64,000 nucleotides of DNA from Eubacterium sp. 14-2 (GCF_000403845.2 NZ_KE159567.1:1978896-2042895), one strand, 5' to 3'; shown: positions 44,051-53,792, counted from the first letter of the stretch. Program-made: numbers and translations. The notes: generated by a model not told the origin, from the letters alone.

Positions 44051-44809
44051 TTAACTGGTAGTTCCGGTTCCTTCCGTACTTCCTGTTCCCTCTGTTCCCT
44101 CTGTTCCTTCTGTGGAACCGCTGTCATCCTTATCGCCTGAACCATCGGGCTTGTCAGTCTCCGGCGGGCTGATCTCATTCATTTTTGCCACTAACGCCTT
44201 AAACTTATTGTATGCATCTTTGCAGTATTTTTCAATATAATTCTGCTGGTAAGCGGTAAGACTGTTATAAGCGGCTGTGATTGCAGCCAGTTTTTCCTTA
44301 TCCGCAACAGATAATTTGCTGACATCCGGCATGGTAGCCAGCGCTTTTTCAAAATCTTCCCCTATCAGGGTTGCTTCCATATATTCATCATCCACAACCG
44401 TGTCAAGGTCGTCAAGATTATACCAGGAACCGTCAATGGACAGATAGGTCTTACTGCCTTCTCTGCGGACCTGTTCCACTCTTCCGGATATATAATTTGT
44501 AACTCCGCTGGTCTCCACTCCCATAATTACGGTTTTTCCAACCAGCCCTGTTGCCTGTGATGCCTCCAGAGAAGCACGCATATTCTGCATTTCTTCCAGA
44601 GAGGAGAATGTCGCAAGCTGGGAAATGTATTCTGTGTTAGAAGTGGGCTCCAGGGGATCCTGATACTTCATCTGGGCTACCAGGAGCTGTAAAAATGCTT
44701 CTTTTCCCAATGAGCCGCCGCTTCTCTCTTTTTTGGCTTCTTCCGCTTCTTTTGTGGGATCATAACCATTTACAATTTCACCGTTTTTAACCGGTACTGT
44801 AACTGCCAT
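44051..44809 (-). CDS. flgD: Hook assembly scaffold FlgD with C-terminal extension
   Basis: 252 aa. Cap for hook polymerisation. The N-terminal FlgD core is clear: LGKEAFLQLLVAQMKYQDPL, then EPTSNTEYISQLATFSSLEE and ATGLVGKTVIMG. After about residue 165 the protein carries an extra helical segment (AAITAAYNSLTAYQQNYIEK) of a type seen in surface proteins, and a low-complexity tail of repeated GTEGT/STEGT units. The usual FlgD Ig/tudor portion appears shortened. The extension is lineage-specific and of unknown role. Confidence 0.92.
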   Translation of the reverse strand: MAVTVPVKNGEIVNGYDPTKEAEEAKKERSGGSLGKEAFLQLLVAQMKYQDPLEPTSNTEYISQLATFSSLEEMQNMRASLEASQATGLVGKTVIMGVETSGVTNYISGRVEQVRREGSKTYLSIDGSWYNLDDLDTVVDDEYMEATLIGEDFEKALATMPDVSKLSVADKEKLAAITAAYNSLTAYQQNYIEKYCKDAYNKFKALVAKMNEISPPETDKPDGSGDKDDSGSTEGTEGTEGTGSTEGTGTTS

Positions 44810-44862
44810 AAAATCTCTCCTTTCTTTTTTGTTTCACTGCACTGTCAGGCCTGTGATGTATC

Positions 44863-46368
44863 CTATGCTGTCAGATCCACACTGTTCCCCTGATCCGTCA
44901 TGATTTTTGCCACCAGGTCTTCTTCCTCTGTCATTGCTCCTTCCATCTCCTCCGGACTGTTCAGGTTGATATTCCTTCTGGAAGATTTCCGTGCACTTTC
45001 CTCCTGCTGCTCCTGTGCAGGGCTTTGCTGGTTCTGTTCCAGATTACGCTCAAATTCATGGCTTGCGATGGTCACTTCAATAGCTTCCACTTTAATGCCC
45101 TGCTGGTTCATATTTTCTTTCAGCACAGCAACCTGGCTTTCCAGGGCTTCTCTCACCGCTTCATTCTGAGCTGCAAGCTGAGCGGTAATTACTCCTTCTC
45201 TGGAAACCACCTGCAGATACACTTTCCCCAGATTAGCCGGATTCAGCTGCATTTCTATGGAAGATTCCGCCTGGCTGACCATAACTCTGGTCATCTGGCT
45301 GACCTGACGCATAATGTCCTCCACGTTGATTCTGGTCTGAACTACGGTCTGAGTAACCTCTGCTGTCTGTCCCTGGTTCACAGTCTGAGTGGTAGTCTGG
45401 TAAGTAATATGACTCCTGCCCGCTTCTTCTTTTCCGGCTTCTTTCGTATCCTGTGTCATTTCCGAAAGGGATTTTTCCGGACTCTTTTCCGCATCCCCTT
45501 CCCCGGATTCCTCCTGAGTCTGAACGGTTACTGCTTCGGTTTCTTCTGTGGTGCGGCTGTCTGCGGCAGCCTCATTTCCTGCCTGTTCTTTTCCATCCGG
45601 ATTCTGTACTTTCTGCTCCTGGGCTGCTTCCTGAGATACGGTTCGAATTACGTCTGCATTCTGTTCTGACTGCTCCGGAACTGTTCCCGTCAAATCACCG
45701 TCCGGATCTGCTGCTTCCGATTCCGGCATCTGCACAGTCAGTTCTTCTTCCGGGCTGACATTTTCCATGGCCTCCATCTGTTCCATAAGCTGCGCCATGT
45801 CTTCCGGCGTGAGATTTAACTGTACCGGCAGTTTCTGAAACAGTTCTTCCATATCTCCCATAAGCTGCTGAAAATTCTCATCAAGCAGCAATGCTCCGGG
45901 ATCTTCCATACCCGTCAGTTTCATGGTCAGAGCTGCAAGCTGAGCAGGGTCTGACAAATCAAATGCTGTCATTCCCATAGCTTCCATGGCTTCTCTGACT
46001 TCTTCTTCTGTAACACCCAGTTCTTCTGCCACGGTCTTTGTTGCCTTTTCCTCAAAAGCCGACAGTTTCTCCTGGGCATCTCCCGGCAGTTTACTCTGAA
46101 TATCAGAAGTATTCCCCTTAACCGAGTTATCTCTGTATCCGGCCCCGGCAGTTTCTTTTACAAAAGCTGTCTGATTGGACAGTTCTGCTCTGGGGGGCTG
46201 AATCGCATTTCCCTTCCATGGGGAAAGATTCTGCTGATTCCCGCCTGCCGTCTGGCTTAACAGTGCGCCAAACACAGGGTCATTTCCCTGCTGCGAAGTT
46301 TTTCTGGTGCCCGTCAGCTCCGAATTCCTCATCAGGGCTGCAAGCTGCGATACTTTACTGCTGGTCAT
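44863..46368 (-). CDS. fliK: Hook-length control protein FliK
   Basis: 501 aa. Measures hook length and signals FlhB. The large N-terminal part is low-complexity (E, Q, T and A rich), as expected of a ruler. The C-terminal flg_hook domain reads SSIEMQLNPANLGKVYLQVV followed by REGVITAQLAAQNEAVREAL, with ESQVAVLKENMNQQGIKVEA after it. It lies between the MotE-like gene and flgD, the normal order. Confidence 0.92.
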   Translation of the reverse strand: MTSSKVSQLAALMRNSELTGTRKTSQQGNDPVFGALLSQTAGGNQQNLSPWKGNAIQPPRAELSNQTAFVKETAGAGYRDNSVKGNTSDIQSKLPGDAQEKLSAFEEKATKTVAEELGVTEEEVREAMEAMGMTAFDLSDPAQLAALTMKLTGMEDPGALLLDENFQQLMGDMEELFQKLPVQLNLTPEDMAQLMEQMEAMENVSPEEELTVQMPESEAADPDGDLTGTVPEQSEQNADVIRTVSQEAAQEQKVQNPDGKEQAGNEAAADSRTTEETEAVTVQTQEESGEGDAEKSPEKSLSEMTQDTKEAGKEEAGRSHITYQTTTQTVNQGQTAEVTQTVVQTRINVEDIMRQVSQMTRVMVSQAESSIEMQLNPANLGKVYLQVVSREGVITAQLAAQNEAVREALESQVAVLKENMNQQGIKVEAIEVTIASHEFERNLEQNQQSPAQEQQEESARKSSRRNINLNSPEEMEGAMTEEEDLVAKIMTDQGNSVDLTA

Positions 46369-46423
46369 ATTCCTCCTCCTTTCTGTTGAAATTATATGAA
46401 ATCATGGATATCGCCCGGCGATA

Positions 46424-47281
46424 TCATGGCTCCATCATTTTTGTTATCCTTGCGGCAACTTCTGCATCCATTGCTGCAAGAATCTTGCTTCTGGCATCTG
46501 TTTCCATGTTCTGCAGAATTTTTACCACCAGTTTCAGGTTATCCTGCATGGCTTCCATAATTGCCGCCGCCTGTTTTGGCTTCATTTCCGAATAAGTTTT
46601 GGCATACTCCTGAATTTCGGCGTCTGCCTCCTGCTGCTGTATTACCTGTTTATACAATACCTCGGCATTAGCCGGGTCAATACTTTCATAATATGCCTGA
46701 TATTCAGATATATCGGGCGCCTTTTCGTTGAACACAACCTCTTTGTAGAATTTGGTTTTTTCTTCTTCAAATGCCGACTGTTCATTCTCAAATTCCCGCA
46801 GTCTGGCCACCTCTGCTTCCAGCTGGGCCACATAATCGGAACTTCCCTGAGACTGGGACTGACTGTCTGATAATTCCACTTCCAGTTCCTTAATACGGTT
46901 GATTGCCTCATCCAGCGTGGTATAGGGATACTGAGCGTCTACCACCGGTTCTTCCGGGTTTTCCGGTAAAATCTTATTAATTACCGGAACATCCTTCAAC
47001 ACAGGCTGAAGAACTGTGGAGCCAAACCCGCCGATATCCATTTTTATGATAAGTGCCAGAATCGCCAGCCAGATTAAAATGAAAACAACCGTAGCAGCCA
47101 CAACTGCAATTTTGCTGCCTCCGCCTTCTTCCTCTTCCGGCGCTTCCTCCTGCATCTGTTTTTTCTCTGCTTTTTTCAGCTGCTTCTCTTCTTTCTTCCT
47201 TGCCTTTTCTGCCTTTTTTCTTGCTTTCTTATCCAGGGCCCCTGTCTCTTCGCCAGGCTGATCCATTACTTCCTCTGCCAT
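46424..47281 (-). CDS. MotE/YlxF-like flagellar membrane protein
   Basis: 285 aa. A lysine-rich cytosolic head (KKARKKAEKARKKEEKQLKK), one membrane segment (IAVVAATVVFILIWLAILAL), a coiled coil (LEAEVARLREFENEQSAFEE) and a C-terminal domain related to the MgtE N-terminal fold (MKPKQAAAIMEAMQDNLKLV). The same layout is found in YlxF of Bacillus and in the MotE stator chaperone. Its place between fliJ and fliK matches ylxF. Confidence 0.82.
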   Translation of the reverse strand: MAEEVMDQPGEETGALDKKARKKAEKARKKEEKQLKKAEKKQMQEEAPEEEEGGGSKIAVVAATVVFILIWLAILALIIKMDIGGFGSTVLQPVLKDVPVINKILPENPEEPVVDAQYPYTTLDEAINRIKELEVELSDSQSQSQGSSDYVAQLEAEVARLREFENEQSAFEEEKTKFYKEVVFNEKAPDISEYQAYYESIDPANAEVLYKQVIQQQEADAEIQEYAKTYSEMKPKQAAAIMEAMQDNLKLVVKILQNMETDARSKILAAMDAEVAARITKMMEP

Positions 47282-47293
47282 ATTAACACCACC

Positions 47294-47743
47294 TTATCCT
47301 TCTTTTGCATGATTGTGAGTGAAACTTACCAGTTCATCTACCGCCTTGCTCTCTTCTTTTTCCAGTTCTTTTTTAAATTCATCAAAGGCTTTTTCCTTTA
47401 AGATTTCGTGGGTTTTCCTCTCCGTCATCACATCCTGCAGATGCCTTCTGGCCTGCTCCAGGTTACGCTCCGCCACATGGACTGCAACCACCTGATTGCG
47501 GATGTCTCCCTTAGTGGTCTCAATTGCAATGCGGTTCACTTTGATTTCCTGAAAATCCAGCCTGTCTTTTACCAGTTCTCTGGCCTGTTCCTCATATGCT
47601 TTCCTGCGCTGATGCAGCCTGTCAAGTTTCTCCTCTTCCCGGTTCAGCCTTGCCGCCGCAAGGGAAAAAGAAGTTTTTGCCTGCGTCTCCAGTTTGTATT
47701 TAATATCGAGGATATTCTGCATTTTATATGTAAACTTTGCCAT
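47294..47743 (-). CDS. fliJ: Flagellar export chaperone FliJ
   Basis: 149 aa, an all-helical antiparallel coiled coil. It starts MAKFTYKMQNILDIKYKLET and continues with LNREEEKLDRLHQRRKAYEE. FliJ activates the FliI ATPase and links it to FlhA. It follows fliI by 37 bp, the usual pair. Confidence 0.92.
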   Translation of the reverse strand: MAKFTYKMQNILDIKYKLETQAKTSFSLAAARLNREEEKLDRLHQRRKAYEEQARELVKDRLDFQEIKVNRIAIETTKGDIRNQVVAVHVAERNLEQARRHLQDVMTERKTHEILKEKAFDEFKKELEKEESKAVDELVSFTHNHAKEG

Positions 47744-47780
47744 TTGTTACCAGTTCCTTTAAACTTTAACCCTTTTATCA

Positions 47781-49085
47781 TTAAAACAGCCCTTCTAACA
47801 TATTTAAAATCTCCTCAAACGAAAATTTTTCATGGGTTTCCTGCAGTAAAAAGCTGTTCACCGCGTCGATTTTTTCAATGGCATAATCAATATTCGGATT
47901 GGAACCTGACTTGTAAGCACCGATATTGATTAAGTCTTCTGCTTCCTGATAGGTTGCCATAACATTTTTTAATTTTCCCGCAGCTTCTTTGTGATTACTG
48001 TCCGCAATGGAACTCATGACACGGGAAATACTCTGCAGCACATCTATGGCCGGATAGTGATTCCGGTGTGCCAGTCTTCGGTCTAACATAATATGTCCAT
48101 CCAGAATACTTCTTGCAGTATCTGTAATGGGTTCGTTAAAATCATCTCCATCTACCAGAACCGTGTAGAGTCCGGTAATGGATCCTCTGTCAGAATTGCC
48201 TGCACGCTCCAATAGCTTCGGCATTTCGGAATATACGCTGGGCGGATATCCTCTGGTTACGGGAGGTTCCCCGGAGGCAAGACCTATTTCTCTCTGGGCC
48301 ATGGAAAAACGTGTCAGGGAGTCCATCATCAGCAGGACATCTTTCCCCTGGTCTCTGAAATACTCCGCAATGGCTGTGGCTGTTTTGGCCGCATTTCTTC
48401 TGAGAAGAGCCGGCCGGTCAGAAGTTGCCACAATCACAACAGAACGCCGCATTCCTTCTTCTCCCATATCCCGTTCAATAAATTCTCTTACTTCCCTGCC
48501 GCGCTCGCCAATCAGGGCAATCACATTGATATCCGCCCTGGTATTTCTGGCAAACATACCCAGCAGGGTACTTTTTCCAACGCCGGAACCGGCAAAAATT
48601 CCAATTCTCTGTCCTTTCCCCACGGTAATCAGTCCGTCCACCGCTTTCACTCCCAGAGGAAGCACTTCACCTATAATCACACGTTCCATGGGGTCCGGCG
48701 GAGCCGCGTCCACAGGATATTCTTCCCGCAGCGTCAGTTCTTCCACGTCTGTGGGTCTGCCCATGCCATCCAGTGTATGGCCCAGCATCTCCTCTCCCAC
48801 ACACACAGACAAAGGATGTCCCGTATTCTCTACGATACATCCTACGCCCAGTCCTTCCACACTCTCATAAGGCATAAGAAGCAGTCTCTTATCCCGGAAT
48901 CCCACTACTTCTGCCATAATCGAAATATCCCTGTTTTTATCAATAATGATTCGGCACAGGTCATTCAGTTTGGCGTTTGGTCCCACAGATTCAATCGTAA
49001 GTCCTACAATTTTAACTACTTTTCCAAGATGTCTGCAATAATTTTTGTCTGCCAGCTGATAATATTTATCCAAATTATATGTCAC
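47781..49085 (-). CDS. fliI: Flagellum-specific ATPase FliI
   Basis: 434 aa. Hexameric ATPase of flagellar export. An F1-beta-like core: Walker A GSGVGKST (166-173), DVLLMMDSLTRFSMAQREIG (Walker B) and ASGEPPVTRGYPPSVYSEMP. The C-terminal helical part reads IEKIDAVNSFLLQETHEKFS. The start codon is GTG (49083-49085), with AGGAAG upstream, 12 bp after fliH. Confidence 0.97.
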   Translation of the reverse strand: MTYNLDKYYQLADKNYCRHLGKVVKIVGLTIESVGPNAKLNDLCRIIIDKNRDISIMAEVVGFRDKRLLLMPYESVEGLGVGCIVENTGHPLSVCVGEEMLGHTLDGMGRPTDVEELTLREEYPVDAAPPDPMERVIIGEVLPLGVKAVDGLITVGKGQRIGIFAGSGVGKSTLLGMFARNTRADINVIALIGERGREVREFIERDMGEEGMRRSVVIVATSDRPALLRRNAAKTATAIAEYFRDQGKDVLLMMDSLTRFSMAQREIGLASGEPPVTRGYPPSVYSEMPKLLERAGNSDRGSITGLYTVLVDGDDFNEPITDTARSILDGHIMLDRRLAHRNHYPAIDVLQSISRVMSSIADSNHKEAAGKLKNVMATYQEAEDLINIGAYKSGSNPNIDYAIEKIDAVNSFLLQETHEKFSFEEILNMLEGLF

Positions 49086-49097
49086 GATATCTCTTCC

Positions 49098-49913
49098 TCA
49101 CAAACTTAATGACCGCAGTGCTTTTATCAGGTTATCGAGCTGGACGTCTGAACCACAGTCAAAAATCCCGGAGTCTGTCTCAATCATACACTGTCGTTCT
49201 TTTAACCCGGCATCTGCCATGATTTCCACATGGATGGCACCTCCCACCCGCTCTGTAATTTCTGCTTTATGATTTTCCACAAATTCATAATCTTTCAGAC
49301 TCACCCTCACCTGAAAGTCTTTCGTCCCTTCAGCGCCCAAAATGGCCTGCTGTATCAGATAAATTAAAATCTCCTTACTGTCATCAAACTGTACATGAAA
49401 TACTTTTTCAAATACATCTGCCACGATATCTACAAGATAAGGTTCCAGTTCATCAATCTTCTGCCGGTATTCTTCCTCCATCTGCCGCCGGGCCTCTTCC
49501 ATCTGGCTGCTTTTTTGAGCCAGCTCCCGTTCAGCTTTCTCATTTCCTTCCTGGAATCCGTTCCCATAACCAGTCTCATAGCCTGTTTCTTCTGCCTGTT
49601 TCCGGATGGAAACAGCCTGCTGATTTGCTTCTGCAAGAACAGCTTCTCCTCTGGCTCTGGCTTCAGCAAGAACAGCCTCTGATTCTTCCTGAGCTTTCTG
49701 CAGAAGTTCTTCCGGAGAAACTTCCGGAACCACTTCCACCTGCTCCATGGCCAATCCTTCCACAAATCCGTCCGGTGACTCCTGAAAAACCAGATTTCTG
49801 GCCATTTCTTCTTTTAGTTCCTGCATCCGCTCTTCAATCCTGGTATTTGAATTGATGATTCTTCTGTCTGTGTTATTGGCAACGATATACCGCTGCTTAT
49901 ACAGATTAGACAA
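49098..49913 (-). CDS. fliH: Flagellar export regulator FliH
   Basis: 271 aa. Dimer that binds FliI and anchors it to the C-ring. A long charged coiled coil (about 60-150) precedes the FliH/HrpE C-terminal domain (VEIMADAGLKERQCMIETDS). The start is placed at the TTG 49911-49913: the perfect ribosome site GGAGGTGA lies 8 nt upstream within the end of fliG, and the resulting N-terminus MSNLYKQRYIVANNTDRR matches other FliH proteins. GTG codons upstream overlap that ribosome site and are unlikely. Confidence 0.93.
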   Translation of the reverse strand: MSNLYKQRYIVANNTDRRIINSNTRIEERMQELKEEMARNLVFQESPDGFVEGLAMEQVEVVPEVSPEELLQKAQEESEAVLAEARARGEAVLAEANQQAVSIRKQAEETGYETGYGNGFQEGNEKAERELAQKSSQMEEARRQMEEEYRQKIDELEPYLVDIVADVFEKVFHVQFDDSKEILIYLIQQAILGAEGTKDFQVRVSLKDYEFVENHKAEITERVGGAIHVEIMADAGLKERQCMIETDSGIFDCGSDVQLDNLIKALRSLSL

Positions 49914-50916
49914 CGATCTCGTCACCTCCACCTCTGGAGATTACAATTTCTGCTGAATCTTCCAGTTTACGTATAATACCTACAATCTTCTGCTGTGCTT
50001 CTTCCACGTCCTTCATACGCACCGGTCCCATAAATTCCATATCTTCCTTAATCATGGTAGCCAGACGTTTGGACATATTCTTAAAGATTACATTCTGTAC
50101 GTCTTCATTTGCCGCTTTCAGAGCCACACCCAGGTCGTTGTTATCCACATCCCGGAGCACACGCTGGATAGCCCGGTCGTCCAGAAGAAGAATATCCTCG
50201 AATACGAACATCTTCTTGCGGATTTCATCTGCCAGTTCAGGCTCTTCAATTTCAAGAGTTTCCATAATATGTTTTTCGGTAGAACGGTCTACGGTGTTCA
50301 AAATAGAAACAATCGCATCCACGCCACCCACAATTGTGTAATCCTGATTTACCAGAGTAGAAAGTTTTCGTTCCAATACGCGCTCCACTTCCTTAATAAC
50401 ATCCGGAGAAGTTCTGTCCATCAACGCAATACGTTTTGCCACATCCGCCTGTTTTTCCGGAACCAGAGAGCCGATAATCATGGCTGACTGGCCGGCAGAC
50501 AGATAGGAAAGAATCATTGCAATGGTCTGCGGATGTTCATCCTGTATAAAGTTCAAAAGCTGTGCCGGGTCTGTCTTACGAACAAACTCAAACGGACGTA
50601 CCTGCAGGGAAGCTGTAAGTTTGGAAATAACTCCCTGAGCTTTTTCTTCTCCCAGTGCTTTTTCCAGAAGTTCCTTTGCATAGCCGATACCGCCCTCTGC
50701 AATGTACTGCTGTGCCAGACAAATCTGGTAAAATTCATTGAGCACATCTTCTTTTGTCTGGGGAGATATACTTCTGGTATTGGCAATTTCCAGGGTCAGT
50801 TCTTCAATTTCCTCCTCCTTGAGATGTTTGAATATGGAGGCTGATTTTTCCGGTCCCAGTGCGATCAGCAGAATTGCCGCTTTCTGGACGCCATTATATT
50901 CTTCTGAATTTGCCAT
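49906..50916 (-). CDS. fliG: Flagellar motor switch protein FliG
   Basis: 336 aa. Torque-generating C-ring protein that contacts MotA. It begins MANSEEYNGVQKAAILLIAL and has ALGPEKSASIFKHLKEEEIE, the middle EHPQTIAMILSYLSAGQSAM and the C-terminal DDRAIQRVLRDVDNNDLGVA with the charged torque helix. The start is the ATG at 50914-50916 (GAGGAG upstream), 4 bp after the fliF stop. It overlaps fliH by 8 bp. Confidence 0.97.
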   Translation of the reverse strand: MANSEEYNGVQKAAILLIALGPEKSASIFKHLKEEEIEELTLEIANTRSISPQTKEDVLNEFYQICLAQQYIAEGGIGYAKELLEKALGEEKAQGVISKLTASLQVRPFEFVRKTDPAQLLNFIQDEHPQTIAMILSYLSAGQSAMIIGSLVPEKQADVAKRIALMDRTSPDVIKEVERVLERKLSTLVNQDYTIVGGVDAIVSILNTVDRSTEKHIMETLEIEEPELADEIRKKMFVFEDILLLDDRAIQRVLRDVDNNDLGVALKAANEDVQNVIFKNMSKRLATMIKEDMEFMGPVRMKDVEEAQQKIVGIIRKLEDSAEIVISRGGGDEIVV

Positions 50917-50920
50917 AACT

Positions 50921-52528
50921 CTATTCCCACTCCTCATTTAACCAGTTCCGCAGCAGTGAAGCTACGGCTTCCGGATTTTCATCTACAAATTTTTCTATCA
51001 GGATGCGGGTTTCAGACTTATCGGAAAATCCAATATCTTCCAGTGATTCTTCTTCCGCTTCTTTTGTGGAAGCCAGCAGAGTCTCAACGGAAAGCTCCGG
51101 CTCCACTTCTGCTGTCTGTTCTCTTCTGGTACTGCGGAAAACCACATACCCCAGCATGGCCATAATGGCAAGGGCAATGGCCACCGGCAGATAATCCACA
51201 ATTCCTCTGTTTCCACTGTCAGAATATTCAAAGAACGGTACTTCATATCCCACAACCATTACATTTTCAGCCGGGAATCCCGTAGCCCGCGCTACCATCT
51301 GTACATAATCTTCATCCAGATCCATTTTGACACGTTCACGATTTGCAGCCACAAACTCATCAAAGGTCATATCGTCCAGCTGGCCGCTGGCCCTGAGCGC
51401 ATCTTCATTGTAATTACGATACTGGCTGGCCACTACTGTAATGGAAGAATTTTCATAATCCACTTCTCCCACGCCCCCGGTAATCTCAATAATCTGCTCA
51501 CTGTTGGCATAATTCTCATTTGTCTCGGTAACTGTCCGGTTAGAAGTTGCACCATCCTCCAGCATATATCCTGTATCGTCATCATTGGGGTCTGTTCCGG
51601 GAACGCCTCCCTCACCTCCTGAACTCTCTTCCTCATACAGCCTTCTGCTGGTTACCGGTCCGTGTTCGGTTCCGTCTTCCGTATAGGTTCTGTGGGTGGT
51701 ATCCTTGGTATCCCGGAAGCTCACATTCAGATTCAGGCCAACGGAAACATTATTGAACACATTTGTGCCCATCATAATGTCTTTCACCTGGCTTTTTACT
51801 GCGCTCTCTGCCTTGGTCTTATAGGCAAGCTGCGTACTTGCATTTCCCATGGCAGTAGCTGAATCTCCGCCGGAAAAAAGCATATTTCCGGAATTATCCA
51901 TAATAGTAATATCGTCGGTACCTTTATTCCCGATGGCTGTGGCAATCCATTTTGCCAGTCCGGCCGCCGTATCTTCATCCATCTCTCCTGACAGTGTCAG
52001 AGTAACAGCCGCATAGGAATCTTCCTGCAGCGCCAGCACCGTCCCGTCATCCACCGGCACACTCAGATTCACGGTAGCGGAACTTACGGATTCCAGCTGC
52101 TGCAAATCCTCTTCTAACTGTTTCTCCATATACAGCTGGTAACGTTTGCCCTTGTCAGATTCTGTCTGACTGAAACCGCCGGAAAATACATTCTCCAAAT
52201 CATAGGAAGTCGCCGGGATTCCATTCTGCCCAAGCAAAATGGCTGCTCTGGCCTTATCCTGAGCTTTTACCTGAAATTCCAGACCGTCATCGGAAACCTC
52301 ATAGTAAATTGATTCTCCTTTCAGCAGTTCCTGTACCTGACCTGCTTCCTTCGTGTCCGCACAGGTTCTTATGGGCACCATGGTGGGCGTTGTCAGTATT
52401 TTCGTGACAATGACCAGACCAACGATTACCGCAACTGCAATACTTGCGATTAATGTTTTCTGTTTGACTGAAAACTTATTCCACCAGTCAAGGATCCTTT
52501 TTGGAACCTCTCTAATCTTCTCCTGCAT
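50921..52528 (-). CDS. fliF: MS-ring protein FliF
   Basis: 535 aa. Forms the MS ring in the membrane. First membrane segment TLIASIAVAVIVGLVIVTKI, ring-building motifs with FQVKAQDKARAAILLGQNGI, and a low-complexity loop (EEESSGGEGGVPGTDPNDDD). Then comes the second membrane segment DYLPVAIALAIMAMLGYVVF and the FliG-binding C-terminal tail ETRILIEKFVDENPEAVASL. The start ATG follows AGGAGAG. Confidence 0.97.
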   Translation of the reverse strand: MQEKIREVPKRILDWWNKFSVKQKTLIASIAVAVIVGLVIVTKILTTPTMVPIRTCADTKEAGQVQELLKGESIYYEVSDDGLEFQVKAQDKARAAILLGQNGIPATSYDLENVFSGGFSQTESDKGKRYQLYMEKQLEEDLQQLESVSSATVNLSVPVDDGTVLALQEDSYAAVTLTLSGEMDEDTAAGLAKWIATAIGNKGTDDITIMDNSGNMLFSGGDSATAMGNASTQLAYKTKAESAVKSQVKDIMMGTNVFNNVSVGLNLNVSFRDTKDTTHRTYTEDGTEHGPVTSRRLYEEESSGGEGGVPGTDPNDDDTGYMLEDGATSNRTVTETNENYANSEQIIEITGGVGEVDYENSSITVVASQYRNYNEDALRASGQLDDMTFDEFVAANRERVKMDLDEDYVQMVARATGFPAENVMVVGYEVPFFEYSDSGNRGIVDYLPVAIALAIMAMLGYVVFRSTRREQTAEVEPELSVETLLASTKEAEEESLEDIGFSDKSETRILIEKFVDENPEAVASLLRNWLNEEWE

Positions 52529-52579
52529 GTAACTCTCCTACCCATCCATTCTATGTATTTAACTGTCCAGAATCAACTG

Positions 52580-52891
52580 TTAAATCTGCATATTCATAAT
52601 TTCTTTATATGCCTCTATCATCTTGTCCCTGACTGCTGTGGTATAATTCAGGGCAATCTCGGACTTCGTCTGTATGTCCCTTAAATCATGGGTATTGGTC
52701 GAATATCCCAGCATAAACTGCATCTGGGCCTCTTCTGCCTGGTTCTGCAGGTCATTGGTTTCATTTACCATGTCCATGGCCGACTTAAGCAGGCTGTCAA
52801 ACCCTTTGTCGCCCACGGTCAGGTTCCCGCTCTCCATGGCTGCATTCTTAATATACTCTGAGCCTATATTGCTCAACACTGATATATCCAT
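52580..52891 (-). CDS. fliE: Flagellar rod-MS ring junction protein FliE
   Basis: 103 aa. The first exported rod protein, joining the FliF ring to the rod. Features: GDKGFDSLLKSAMDMVNETN, the conserved MQFMLGYSTNTHDLRDIQTK and the C-terminal ALNYTTAVRDKMIEAYKEIM, all helical. The ribosome site GGAGG is strong. It lies 51 bp upstream of fliF. Confidence 0.95.
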   Translation of the reverse strand: MDISVLSNIGSEYIKNAAMESGNLTVGDKGFDSLLKSAMDMVNETNDLQNQAEEAQMQFMLGYSTNTHDLRDIQTKSEIALNYTTAVRDKMIEAYKEIMNMQI

Positions 52892-52921
52892 CTTAGAACC
52901 TCCCTGTTACAGATTAATCTT

Positions 52922-53362
52922 CTATTTGCCAAGCTCCAGTCCCTTCAGAGCAATGGCCTTGCTCGTCTCAAAGGCTGTCAGATTCGCCTCGTAAGCCCGG
53001 CTGGCATCAATCATATTGGTCATCTCTGTTATAATATTTACATTCGGATAAGATACATATCCGTTCTCATCCGCATCCGGATGCGCCGGATCATACTTCA
53101 TCACATATTCACTTTCCGTATCCTCGGAAACACGGGATACCTTCACACCGTTTCCCAGGTATGATTCCCTGGTATTGCTCAGCACCTTGCTGAAAGGCGT
53201 CACCTTCTTCTCACGAAACGTAACAATTTTGCGGGTATAGGGCGTCCCGTCCTCTGTTCTTGTGGTAGTGGCGTTGGCAACATTCTCTGAAATCACATCC
53301 ATGCGGAACCGCTGTGCGGTAAGCGCGGACGTATTGATATTAAAAGACTGAAATAACGACAT
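52922..53362 (-). CDS. flgC: Flagellar proximal rod protein FlgC
   Basis: 146 aa. It starts MSLFQSFNINTSALTAQRFR followed by MDVISENVANATTTR and ends with MTNMIDASRAYEANLTAFET, the paired helices of axial proteins. YVSYPNVNIITEM is the FlgC signature. It lies 30 bp downstream of flgB with a good ribosome site. Confidence 0.97.
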   Translation of the reverse strand: MSLFQSFNINTSALTAQRFRMDVISENVANATTTRTEDGTPYTRKIVTFREKKVTPFSKVLSNTRESYLGNGVKVSRVSEDTESEYVMKYDPAHPDADENGYVSYPNVNIITEMTNMIDASRAYEANLTAFETSKAIALKGLELGK

Positions 53363-53393
53363 ACCTCTTCCTCCTGTCTCTGCTATTCTCTTC

Positions 53394-53792
53394 CTACTTG
53401 ATTACGCTTTTGATTTTGTTAAATTCACTGGTCATGGAATCCACCAGGGCATTGTACCGGATTCTGGTTGACGCCAGTTCCGCATACTCCTGTTCCGGAT
53501 CCACGCTGTTTTCATCCAGACGGTAGGAATAATTTTCAATATCCGTATAAACCGGAGCTTCCAGGTGATCCATATGGCCTTTGTTCAGGTCTCTCACCTT
53601 TTCATCCAGAGATACATACTTCATTTTTCCAAGTTCCCGTTCAAGAACGCCTTCAAAATTAACATCCTGACGTTTGTATCCTGGTGTATCCCCCATGGCA
53701 ATATTCTGACTGATTACCGTCTCTCTCAGCCAGGCAGCATCCGCCGCCTTGTTCATCACGTCAATATAATCATAAATACCGCTGTTTATCAT
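53394..53792 (-). CDS. flgB: Flagellar proximal rod protein FlgB
   Basis: 132 aa, first gene of the fla/che operon. Conserved features: VINSGIYDYIDVMNKAADAA-type N-terminus, AWLRETVISQNIAMGDTPGY with KRQDVNFE and the C-terminal RIRYNALVDSMTSEFNKIKS. The ribosome site GGAG is close to the ATG. A sigma-A-type promoter lies about 70 bp upstream. Confidence 0.97.
   Translation of the reverse strand: MINSGIYDYIDVMNKAADAAWLRETVISQNIAMGDTPGYKRQDVNFEGVLERELGKMKYVSLDEKVRDLNKGHMDHLEAPVYTDIENYSYRLDENSVDPEQEYAELASTRIRYNALVDSMTSEFNKIKSVIK

Noticed and set aside
48178-48870. 230-codon plus-strand frame opposite fliI
   Set aside because: Its serine- and proline-rich composition is the antisense image of the fliI codons. 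fliI itself is certain.
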